Under the pieces are notes generated by a model. The model was not told the DNA's origin, did not search any database, and saw only the letters and a list, made by a program, of their open reading frames with translations. Shown here in pieces: positions 1 to 6,227 of a stretch of DNA of 7,698 nucleotides. Within the stretch, counting starts at the first letter, position 1. Every line of letters begins with the position of its first letter. Where the stretch lies: the NCBI GenBank assembly GCA_017382555.1, contig JAFOAB010000091.1:1-7698 (forward strand). Reading direction: 5' to 3'. The translations under genes and the position numbers were made by a program. The stretch comes from Clostridia bacterium (GTDB lineage Bacteria > Bacillota > Clostridia > Oscillospirales > CAG-272).

Positions 1-61
1 GATTTTGGGGGAGCAGTCCCACAGGAAGTTCCGCACGGGTTCTCGTACAATTATCTCCATG

Positions 62-94
62 AAAAAAGGGCAGGACGATGTCCTACCCTTTTTT
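62..94. terminator. Bidirectional hairpin terminator after tRNA-Val
   Basis: An A6-GGG-C-AGGA arm (62-75) pairs with a TCCT-A-CCC-T6 arm (81-94) around a five-base loop, CGATG. One C/A mismatch interrupts the stem. Read on the minus strand it begins one base beyond the 3' end of the tRNA and ends in a run of T, so it can serve as the intrinsic terminator of the tRNA transcript. The symmetric A and T tracts mean it could also stop transcription coming from the left on the plus strand. Confidence 0.85.
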
Positions 95-95
95 A

Positions 96-169
96 TGGAG
101 ACAACTGGAATCGAACCAGTGACCCCTTGCATGTCAAGCAAGTACTCTAACCAGCTGAGCTATGCCTCC
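96..169 (-). tRNA. tRNA-Val (anticodon GAC)
   Basis: A complete 74-nt cloverleaf is seen on the minus strand. The seven-base acceptor arm GGAGGCA pairs with TGTCTCC with one G-T wobble. The D arm is GCTC/GAGT around an AGCTGGTTA loop. The anticodon stem CTTGC/GCAAG encloses the loop TTGACAT, giving anticodon GAC, which reads the valine codon GUC. The T arm ACTGG/CCAGT encloses TTCGAAT, and the discriminator base is A. The next bases are TAAA, so the 3' CCA is not encoded and must be added after transcription. A good promoter lies just upstream and a terminator directly downstream, so it appears to be a single-gene unit. No inverted or direct repeat suggesting an integrated element was seen beside it. 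Confidence 0.96.
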
Positions 170-185
170 ATATGTCACGGGTGAT

Positions 186-214
186 AGTATAACACAACAA
201 AATATGTTTTGCAA
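186..214 (-). promoter_or_regulatory. Sigma-A promoter of tRNA-Val
   Basis: On the minus strand, a -35 box TTGCAA (209-214) and a -10 box TATACT (186-191) are separated by 17 bp. The -10 is preceded by TGT, giving an extended -10 motif. The predicted start site near 179 lies about 10 bases before the mature tRNA 5' end, a usual short leader. The GTGTTATA core is shared with the promoter at 6931-6959, which suggests the same housekeeping sigma factor. Confidence 0.8.
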
Positions 215-253
215 GGGGATTTTGAATTTATTTGAAATTTATTTAATCATATT

Positions 254-358
254 TTACATAGCTTTACGATTATTATATTCGCGCTTGATTTCGGCATCGG
301 GGAAAGCCCTTGGTATTGCGTTAATTGGACCGAATATAATGAAAATCGCAAAAAACAC
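254..358 (-). CDS. Possible small single-span membrane protein (34 aa, GTG start)
   Basis: This short minus-strand frame lies in the gap between the last permease gene and the tRNA promoter. It begins VFFAIFIIFGPINAIP, a plausible membrane-spanning segment, and continues with a charged tail, RAFPDAEIKREYNNRKAM. That layout resembles a membrane anchor with a cytoplasmic tail. No ribosome binding site is visible before the GTG, which weakens the call. An ATG at 369-371 starts in another frame and would join this frame if the T6 run at 350-355 (minus-strand reading) were one base shorter, giving a 38-residue protein beginning MSRFRVFAIF. It could therefore be a gene with a homopolymer frameshift, a decayed gene, or a chance frame. 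I do not recognise a family. Confidence 0.3.
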   Translation of the reverse strand: MFFAIFIIFGPINAIPRAFPDAEIKREYNNRKAM

Positions 359-392
359 GAAAACGACTCATTTAAAGCTTCGCAACTCAACC

Positions 393-1532
393 TTATGCCT
401 TAAACGATACCTTCAAGCGAAGAACAAAAGCCGCATATGCCACATGGTAAAAAGCGCAAGACACGAATAACCACGGAAGCATTAAAGACAAAGAATATGC
501 CCCTGCAAGATATCCGTAAGGCGGCAGAAGCAATCTAAACCACAATGGGATATTCACGTTAATAAATATAGGACAAAGCGTGATAAGCAATATACTTATT
601 ATCGGAATTACGGCGCCAAACAGAGCTTCATTCGGCAAAAGGACACGCATCAGAGTGCAAAATCCAGCCGCAGATACAACAAGCATCAGCACAATTATTA
701 TCTCGCGTCCAAAGGAAACCGAAAGTCCGGATACACAAAGTGCCATCAAGGAAACAACGGAAATATCAAGAACAGCGATGAAATTATAAAGCACATAAAC
801 GCAGAAGCGCTTGCGTTCGGGAATTAAATTAAATGCCCCATTCTTCTCATCCCTTATGGTGAATAACGAAACGGCAAGACCGCCGACAAGCACAAGCACC
901 GCAAGGATCCCTCTGACAGGCGAAAGCAAAACTCCCGTTTCGGTGCTGACACTCTCACCATCCTTCGTTACAACACGAAAAAGCTCCTCGCCATCAACCT
1001 CGGCGGAATCGTAATATCTGTCAAGCATCTCCTCGCCACTTGCGGCGATTTGCGGATACCTCAATCCCATAAACTCATTATAAAGAGCGTTTGAAAGGTA
1101 AGGATACAGAGCGGACATAAGCTTCTCGCGGGATATTTGCAAAAGAACGCTCTCCTCACGCTGATAAACGGAAACAACGAAATTTTCTTCGTTAACGTCG
1201 GATGCATATTTCTCTATCCTCTGCTTCAAATCCGCGGGAAATATCCAAGCCGCATCAACCTCGCCGCCATCAAGCGCCTCTAACGCGGAAACCGCATCAA
1301 GCCGAACAATTCCGATAAGTCCTCCGCGCTCAAGGGCTGTTAAAATATCCGAATATAATTCGCTGCTATCGCCCTCGCTTGCAACGGCAATCTTGAGGAT
1401 CGCGCCGTCATCGGCAACAGACAAAGAAAAGATAAAGACGAGCAAAACGCAGCACGCCAACACACATACGAAGCTCGGCTTTTTAAGCAAGCGCTTATTA
1501 TAAAGCCACATTTTAACAAGTATCCTGCTCAC
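393..1532 (-). CDS. ABC-2 type exporter permease, second subunit
   Basis: The predicted product (379 aa) is an integral membrane subunit of an ABC exporter of the ABC-2 type. From the GTG start, residues about 22-39 form the first membrane span. Residues about 40-205 are a soluble, probably extracytoplasmic domain, containing a short ALDGGEVDAAWIFPADL stretch typical of this architecture. Four or five further spans follow (about 208-226, 246-270, 277-298, 305-325 and 348-370). The segment PLWFRLLLPPYGYLAGAYS resembles the C-terminal part of ABC-2 permeases. I chose GTG at 1532 because GGAAGGGGG lies seven bases upstream and the preceding gene ends 16 bp before it. The longer frame from 1601 would overlap the upstream gene by about 50 bp and add a poor N-terminus. 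It probably pairs with the permease at 1549-2739 to form a heterodimeric channel. The substrate is unknown. Confidence 0.83.
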   Translation of the reverse strand: MSRILVKMWLYNKRLLKKPSFVCVLACCVLLVFIFSLSVADDGAILKIAVASEGDSSELYSDILTALERGGLIGIVRLDAVSALEALDGGEVDAAWIFPADLKQRIEKYASDVNEENFVVSVYQREESVLLQISREKLMSALYPYLSNALYNEFMGLRYPQIAASGEEMLDRYYDSAEVDGEELFRVVTKDGESVSTETGVLLSPVRGILAVLVLVGGLAVSLFTIRDEKNGAFNLIPERKRFCVYVLYNFIAVLDISVVSLMALCVSGLSVSFGREIIIVLMLVVSAAGFCTLMRVLLPNEALFGAVIPIISILLITLCPIFINVNIPLWFRLLLPPYGYLAGAYSLSLMLPWLFVSCAFYHVAYAAFVLRLKVSFKA

Positions 1533-1539
1533 AGCCTCG

Positions 1540-1548
1540 CCCCCTTCC
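1540..1548 (-). promoter_or_regulatory. Ribosome binding site fixing a GTG start
   Basis: GGAAGGGGG on the minus strand lies between the upstream stop codon (1549-1551) and the GTG at 1532, with a seven-base spacer. It supports the GTG start over the upstream ATG at 1601, which lies inside the preceding gene, and over the ATG at 1511. Confidence 0.72.
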
Positions 1549-2739
1549 CTATTTATCAGACAGTGTTTTTCTGTAATTAACCGCAACGGCGGCAGAAACA
1601 AGAATTGCCGAGTAAACTATAGGTGCTGAAATTTCCAAAGCGCCTAAATCGCCACATACAGCGGAAATAACGGACTCCCGTGCAATGGACAGCGGAAGAA
1701 CGCCGCCAACCGTTTGCACTGCCTTCGGGAAGAACGCAATGGGATAAATACAACCGCAAACGTACGAAAGTACAATAGCACCGAAAAACTGAATGATAAC
1801 CGCATTAGCCAAATTATCGGAAACCGAAAATCCGAAAAACTGCAATGCCGCAACCACAAAAAGCGCAGGAATGCACGAAGCAAACAGCGCCATCGCATAG
1901 CGCAGATCGCAAATGCCGATTGTGCCAATAATAAGCATTATCGCAAAAAGCGTAAATATCATCGCGCAAAGATACGAAGCGAACTCCGCAACCGTTTGCT
2001 TGCATACGGAAACACCGCGTGATGCCGCAAGGCGGCGTATTGACTTGTCACCGCTTACATACAAATTACAGTAAGGAATACCGAAAAGCGACACGCAAAG
2101 CACAAAAAGACCGCACATCAAATAGGTTACAAAATCAACCCCGTCCGAAACTCCGCGAACGTCAAGCGACAGAACTGATGGGCGCTTGAGAATCAAATTA
2201 AAATAACGAAGAACAAGCTCGTCCGTATTTTTGCCGTAGGCTACGCTGTTAGCGCGCGCAAGCTGCTGCATTGCGTATATTCCCTTTTGAGAATGAACGA
2301 GCATATTGGACACGGCGGAAAGAATTTCTTCCTTAAAAACGGAGGTTATACCGCCGCTTACGTCGGTTGTGACGTATTCAAGCTGCATAACGTCGCCGTG
2401 AGAAACTCCCTCAATAAAGCCATCCGGCACCTTTATGTAAGCGGTAATCTTACCGGAATCAAGCAGTGATATCGCCTCGGATTCACTCATTTCTTCAAGG
2501 CGTAACATCATATTGGATGAATCAGCCTCACGAATAAGCTCGATTCCAAAGCCGAGAAAGGTTGTAGAGGTGTCACCGACTATTCCGATACGCACCATTT
2601 GCTTATCGTCCGCATCTACACTTGCCCCAACAAAGCGCACGGCAAAAAGCCCCAAGACAACAGTAAACAAAACGGATATGAGCAACGCAAAGGGCAGATA
2701 ACGCACTACACGCTTTATCTGCGCGATTAAGTATTTCAT
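1549..2739 (-). CDS. ABC-2 type exporter permease, first subunit
   Basis: This 396-residue protein is the first of two permeases encoded directly after an ABC ATPase. A short cytoplasmic N-terminus leads into a first membrane span (about 16-38). A large extracytoplasmic domain follows (about 39-200), which includes the segment LLDSGKITAYIKVPDGF, characteristic of ABC-2 permeases with this topology. Further spans are at about 203-223, 250-274, 282-302, 311-333 and 372-388. The C-terminal part has YPIAFFPKAVQTVGGVLPLS, matching the usual short helix before the last span. The ATG at 2739 follows a GGTGAGG site and lies 14 bp after the ATPase stop codon; the gene ends 16 bp before the next permease. 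The two permeases share topology but not obvious sequence identity, as expected for a heterodimer. The exported compound cannot be inferred. Confidence 0.85.
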   Translation of the reverse strand: MKYLIAQIKRVVRYLPFALLISVLFTVVLGLFAVRFVGASVDADDKQMVRIGIVGDTSTTFLGFGIELIREADSSNMMLRLEEMSESEAISLLDSGKITAYIKVPDGFIEGVSHGDVMQLEYVTTDVSGGITSVFKEEILSAVSNMLVHSQKGIYAMQQLARANSVAYGKNTDELVLRYFNLILKRPSVLSLDVRGVSDGVDFVTYLMCGLFVLCVSLFGIPYCNLYVSGDKSIRRLAASRGVSVCKQTVAEFASYLCAMIFTLFAIMLIIGTIGICDLRYAMALFASCIPALFVVAALQFFGFSVSDNLANAVIIQFFGAIVLSYVCGCIYPIAFFPKAVQTVGGVLPLSIARESVISAVCGDLGALEISAPIVYSAILVSAAVAVNYRKTLSDK

Positions 2740-2753
2740 ATCCTCACCTCACC

Positions 2754-3401
2754 TTACAAATGCTCTGCAAGCTCCGAAATATCACCGTTATACGGATACT
2801 CCCGGGCTATACCGTCCTTCAATACGTATATTCTGTCGCAAAAATCAAGCTCCTCCACGGAATGCGTAGTCAGAAGAATGATCTTACCCTGTTTCTTACA
2901 CTCCGTAAGGTAATCGAATATTACCCTTTTGCACGGAATATCAAGCGCGGCAGTTGCCTCATCCATTAGCATCAGCTGCGGATCATTTGCCATAGAGCAG
3001 CAAATTGATAAGCGCTTTTTCATACCGCCCGACATTTTGTACACGGGAAGCTTGATAAAATCATTGATGCCAAGCTTTTGGCAAACACCGCACTCAAGCG
3101 AACGAAGAAGCTCATCTCTTGAATACCACATACGGAGATTATCCCATGCACTAAGCTCGGGTATAAGCGGAATTCCCTGCGGCACGTATCCTATACTGTT
3201 TTTAGGCTCCTTGCCGTCAAGAAGAACACTTCCTCCATCTCGCGCACAAACACCTGCGATGATAGAAAGAAGGGTGGATTTTCCGCAACCGTTTTTGCCG
3301 ATTACACCGACACATTCGCCCTCTGCAGCGGAAACGTGTACCCCGTTAAGCACGTTCTTTCTTCCGTATTTTTTGCAAATACCGTCAATTTGTAAAAGCA
3401 T
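2754..3401 (-). CDS. ABC transporter ATP-binding protein
   Basis: This 215-residue protein is a single nucleotide-binding domain that would power the two following permeases from the cytoplasmic face. All hallmark motifs are present: Walker A GKNGCGKST (35-43), Q-loop glutamine at 75 (GYVPQ), signature MSGGM (123-127), Walker B LMLMDE (143-148) with catalytic Glu148, D-loop AALD (151-154) and switch histidine H180 (LLTTHS). It is therefore likely catalytically competent. The length fits a minimal exporter ATPase without accessory domains. The ATG at 3401 has an AAGGG site about seven bases upstream. It is the first gene of an ATPase-permease-permease set and lies 56 bp after the upstream lipoprotein gene, a gap occupied by a GC-rich hairpin. 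Family assignment is firm; the substrate (lipid, peptide, drug or other) is not known. Confidence 0.95.
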   Translation of the reverse strand: MLLQIDGICKKYGRKNVLNGVHVSAAEGECVGVIGKNGCGKSTLLSIIAGVCARDGGSVLLDGKEPKNSIGYVPQGIPLIPELSAWDNLRMWYSRDELLRSLECGVCQKLGINDFIKLPVYKMSGGMKKRLSICCSMANDPQLMLMDEATAALDIPCKRVIFDYLTECKKQGKIILLTTHSVEELDFCDRIYVLKDGIAREYPYNGDISELAEHL

Positions 3402-3424
3402 ATAAACACCCTTGGATACAATTC

Positions 3425-3448
3425 ATCCCCCGTTTTTAGGCGGGGGAT
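3425..3448. terminator. GC-rich hairpin between lipoprotein gene and ABC operon
   Basis: A perfect eight-base stem, ATCCCCCG (3425-3432) with CGGGGGAT (3441-3448), encloses an eight-base loop. It lies nine bases beyond the stop codon of the 512-residue lipoprotein gene and about two dozen bases before the ATPase start. On the minus strand the stem is followed by GAATTG rather than a run of T, so it is not a classical strong intrinsic terminator. It may be a weak terminator, an attenuator or an mRNA-stabilising hairpin that sets different expression levels for the genes on each side. I saw no convincing promoter in the gap. Confidence 0.5.
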
Positions 3449-3457
3449 AAATATTAC

Positions 3458-4996
3458 TTATTGTTGGCTCAGAAGAGAACGGATCATATTAACGATCTCG
3501 TCGGGAAGCTCAGAATTATCAATGGCTGTGAGAATAGCATTGAAATCAAGAGACATAGCCCAAACAATAGGCTCACTTACATAATCAGTGGGTACGGTAA
3601 TTACATCGGCAGCACCGTTTTCCACGTGGAGCTTAATACCCGCAAGATTTGCGCTGTTCATCTCAACGGAAAGGAAATAATCCGCCTCATCTTCTTTTAC
3701 GTCAAACTCTACGTTAAGTCCAAACATACCGATAGCAATAGCCATTGTAGGCTCGATCTCGGGCAAGCTCGAAAGTCCACTGCCGGGACGAACGTGAATT
3801 GCACCCTTATAAATGCCCTTGTCCGCCTTGGAGCTGTCGCAATCCTTAAGCGTAATAGCGGCAATCTGCTTGCCGTCATAGCTTACGCTGATGGTACCGT
3901 TAACGATGTCCTTGACGTTTGTGCCGTGCGCGGTGAGTGACATCTTTGCAAAATCTTCACCGTAGGCGGTCATTTCAAACGCAAAATCGTCACCAACCTT
4001 AAGGCTTCCGCTATTAAAGTTAAGAGCCACGGTTCCGTCGGTATCGCGAGCAACAACGTCAATACCCATTACGTCGTTATTCTTATCAACGTAGAGAATA
4101 ACGGTAAGAACGTCCGAATTGGTCATTACGGTGGGGTCTGACTTCTCGGATTCAAGGAACTCCTTAACCTCATCAACGAGGTCGGCATATTCTTCGTCAA
4201 ACTCAGGGTAAGAGGCACCGAATGCCTTACTTAAGAGAGTCTTAAGATTTTGATCAGCTACGAACTTTTCGGCAATTGCAATAGCGGTATCATATACTAC
4301 CTTATCGGTCGCATTCCAGGTAAGGGTGGTCACGTCAGCAGAAAGCTCGCCAACGGAATAGCTCTCGGTGCCTGCCTCAACACCGCTGACACCGGCATAA
4401 GTCATCTTAACGTAATCGTTAATAATTGTACCGAGCTGCTTTGCCTCATCCGCAGTCAAGGAAGAGGACGTATTGATCTGACCAAGCACATCCGCATCAA
4501 CGGATTCAAGCAGAGACTTAAGATCGAAGAAGAGGGGCTTTGCGGAGCCTGCGGAGATATTAACGTAAGCGCCCAAATTTGCGATGTCAAGTATGCCGGA
4601 AGCTGCGAGAACTGCGCTGTTTGCGTAACCGAGAGAAAGGCCGAGCTTGGCAATCTCGTCCTTCAGGGCCGCATCAATGCCGATAGAGGCGTTATTAATT
4701 ACGGAAACGTCAAACGGAAGCTCCGCACCGAGCATAGTTATCAGAGTATCGCTGATAACGGGCTGAAGCGTTACGGAAACCTGCTTATTATCGAAGGCGT
4801 CAATATCAAGCTGAGCGGTGGAATCCTTGCCGCTCTTTTCATTATATTTAATCGTAGTCAGCTTATCAAGCGCGGCAACGAACTGCTCAGTAGGATCGGA
4901 ATATTTCTTTTTACAAGCAACAAGCGAGCAAAGCATAATTACGGCAAGCAATGCCGCAGATATGCGAATCAAGCGAGTCTTTTTAAGATTTTTCAT
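3458..4996 (-). CDS. Large secreted lipoprotein of unknown function
   Basis: The 512-residue product has a lipoprotein signal: a basic N-terminus (KNLKKTRLIR), a hydrophobic stretch, and the lipobox LVAC with Cys28 as the lipid-modified residue. After cleavage it would be anchored to the outer face of the membrane. The mature part begins KKKYSDPTEQFVAALDKL. It then alternates short helical stretches with many beta-type segments, with no membrane span and no catalytic motif I recognise. Repeated patterns of the kind VTLTAHGTNVKDIVNGTISVSYDGKQ suggest a large antiparallel beta structure, perhaps a ligand-binding fold; this is inference only. The ATG at 4996 has AAAGGAT seven bases upstream and lies 24 bp after the MscS stop codon, so the two are probably co-transcribed. 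The following ABC exporter raises the possibility of a shared function. I cannot name a family. Confidence 0.85.
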   Translation of the reverse strand: MKNLKKTRLIRISAALLAVIMLCSLVACKKKYSDPTEQFVAALDKLTTIKYNEKSGKDSTAQLDIDAFDNKQVSVTLQPVISDTLITMLGAELPFDVSVINNASIGIDAALKDEIAKLGLSLGYANSAVLAASGILDIANLGAYVNISAGSAKPLFFDLKSLLESVDADVLGQINTSSSLTADEAKQLGTIINDYVKMTYAGVSGVEAGTESYSVGELSADVTTLTWNATDKVVYDTAIAIAEKFVADQNLKTLLSKAFGASYPEFDEEYADLVDEVKEFLESEKSDPTVMTNSDVLTVILYVDKNNDVMGIDVVARDTDGTVALNFNSGSLKVGDDFAFEMTAYGEDFAKMSLTAHGTNVKDIVNGTISVSYDGKQIAAITLKDCDSSKADKGIYKGAIHVRPGSGLSSLPEIEPTMAIAIGMFGLNVEFDVKEDEADYFLSVEMNSANLAGIKLHVENGAADVITVPTDYVSEPIVWAMSLDFNAILTAIDNSELPDEIVNMIRSLLSQQ

Positions 4997-5020
4997 ATTC
5001 TTATCCTTTCGCGCAAAAAA

Positions 5021-5869
5021 TTACTTTACGTTGGTTACGTGCACGTCAAGCTGGTTATAGGGAATCTGGATTCCGTTCTTATCAAACTCCTTCTTAACCT
5101 CGGAGAGGAGGTAGAAGTTATTGCTCCAATAATCGCCCTTGTTGCACCAAGTACGGCAAACAATGTCGATAGAGGAAGCAGCATAAGATGCTACAACGAT
5201 AAAGGGAGCGGGCTCCTTGAATATATTCTCGTTAGCCGCGCATACGTCTGCAATAAGCTTACGTGCAAGCTCTACGTCTGCATCATAGGAAACGGAGAAG
5301 GTAATATCGAGTCTTCTGGTATCCTTAACGGATGCATTTACGATTACGTTGTTTGCAAGACTACCGTTGGGAATATAGATCATTCTGTTATCGGGGGTTA
5401 CAACGTGAGTATAGAAAAGCTTAATATCCTCAACAGTACCGCTATCTCCGCCACTGGTTATGTAATCGCCAATCTTGAAGGGGCGCATCAAAATAATGAT
5501 AACACCGCCGGCAAAGTTGGAAAGAGTGCCTTGAACTGCAAGAGAAACACCGACACCGAGAGTGGCTATACATGCGGAAATGGATGCGGTCTCAACACCG
5601 ATATAGCCGACAAAAAGAACTGCAACGAGAATTTTAGCGGCTACCTTGGCAGCGCCCGTGGAAACGCGGGTGATGGTTGCGTCAATTTCCCTTTTAGTCA
5701 TAAACTGAAAAAGCTTCTTCGAAAAAGAATCAATCACCTTAAAAGCTACAAGCATAACAATAAGGCCGATAACCACCTTAATGCCTGTTGTAGCAAGCCA
5801 ATCGAGAACCGTGTTAAGTACGGCGAGCGCAACGTTATTATCCGCCGTTGCCTGAAGTGCGAAAAACAT
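5021..5869 (-). CDS. mscS: Small-conductance mechanosensitive channel, MscS family
   Basis: This 282-residue protein matches the compact Escherichia coli MscS (286 aa) in length and layout. Two spans (about 29-48 and 75-93) precede the pore-lining third helix (about 98-130). That helix carries the family signature AVQGTLSNFAGGV...RPFKIGDYI, with Gln113 and the hinge glycines Gly114 and Gly122 aligning with E. coli Q112, G113 and G121. The cytoplasmic beta domain contains YIPNGSLANNVIVNAS (165-180), and the protein ends with IPYNQLDVHV, close to the MscS C-terminal motif. The channel opens under membrane tension and releases solutes during hypo-osmotic shock. At the two hydrophobic gate positions it has Val106 (Leu105 in E. 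coli) and Leu110. A strong GGAGG lies six bases before the ATG. The gene sits between an Smr-like gene and a lipoprotein gene, 23-24 bp from each. Confidence 0.95.
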   Translation of the reverse strand: MFFALQATADNNVALAVLNTVLDWLATTGIKVVIGLIVMLVAFKVIDSFSKKLFQFMTKREIDATITRVSTGAAKVAAKILVAVLFVGYIGVETASISACIATLGVGVSLAVQGTLSNFAGGVIIILMRPFKIGDYITSGGDSGTVEDIKLFYTHVVTPDNRMIYIPNGSLANNVIVNASVKDTRRLDITFSVSYDADVELARKLIADVCAANENIFKEPAPFIVVASYAASSIDIVCRTWCNKGDYWSNNFYLLSEVKKEFDKNGIQIPYNQLDVHVTNVK

Positions 5870-5892
5870 AATGTACCTCCAAAGAAAGAAAT

Positions 5893-6219
5893 TTACACCC
5901 TAACGAAGGTTACGTTAGGATTTTTAGATTCAACGTCGGGATCGTTGTGAAGCTCGGGGTGAAAATTGCAGAAGAAGCGGGTCAATCTGTCCTCTGCAGA
6001 TATCTTATCCCCCTCAAGCATCTGCTTGACAGAGCCGCGACGAATTGAATTACGAAGATGAGAGCGAAGTGCCCTGCGGCGTGCAACACCGCCGCGTCCG
6101 TCACCGTTTATGAACTTTACAAGCCCTATTCCCTCAGCCTTTGCACAAGCAATGGAATATTCGGCATCGATCAGCATAGAGCGTGTATTGATAGAAGAAG
6201 AAAGGTCTACGGTTTTCAA
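5893..6219 (-). CDS. Small Smr-like domain protein (108 aa, TTG start)
   Basis: I propose a degenerate Smr (small MutS-related) domain. The order is a first beta strand TVDLS (3-7), a helix with spaced alanines (18-29), a strand LVKFINGDGRGG (33-44), an arginine-rich helix RRRALRSHLRNSIRR (47-61), and a last strand NVTFVRV (102-108). This resembles the Smr pattern of strand-helix-strand, a glycine loop, a helix with LR, and a final strand. The histidines usual in active Smr nucleases (DLH and HGxG) are replaced by DLS and NGDG, so nuclease activity is doubtful. The basic helix suggests nucleic-acid binding. The start is TTG, supported by GAGG six bases upstream, which overlaps the stop codon of the preceding lipoprotein gene; translation is probably coupled. 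An unrelated small basic protein is the main alternative. Confidence 0.8.
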   Translation of the reverse strand: MKTVDLSSSINTRSMLIDAEYSIACAKAEGIGLVKFINGDGRGGVARRRALRSHLRNSIRRGSVKQMLEGDKISAEDRLTRFFCNFHPELHNDPDVESKNPNVTFVRV

Positions 6220-6227
6220 TATTAACC

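Noticed and set aside
1..61. Possible gene end or start at the left edge (plus-strand frame ending TGA at 59-61; minus-strand ATG at 60)
   Set aside because: Several frames are open over these 61 bases, no ribosome binding site precedes the minus-strand ATG, and too little sequence is present to recognise anything.
96..169. tRNA gene as an attachment site of an integrated element
   Set aside because: No integrase gene, no second copy of the tRNA 3' end, and no change in composition were seen within the window.
162..470. Plus-strand frame starting inside the tRNA gene
   Set aside because: It begins within the tRNA, crosses the tRNA promoter and ends inside the antisense permease gene. There is no ribosome binding site.
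1533..1601. Longer N-terminus for the second permease (ATG at 1601)
   Set aside because: It would overlap the preceding gene by about 50 bp and adds residues without membrane or domain character. The GTG at 1532 has an excellent ribosome binding site in the true intergenic gap.
4250..5950. Long plus-strand open frame (566 residues) across the lipoprotein and MscS genes
   Set aside because: It lies antisense to two well-supported genes, has a low-complexity Asn/Gly/Ile-rich composition without domains, and crosses their intergenic gap. It is a shadow frame.
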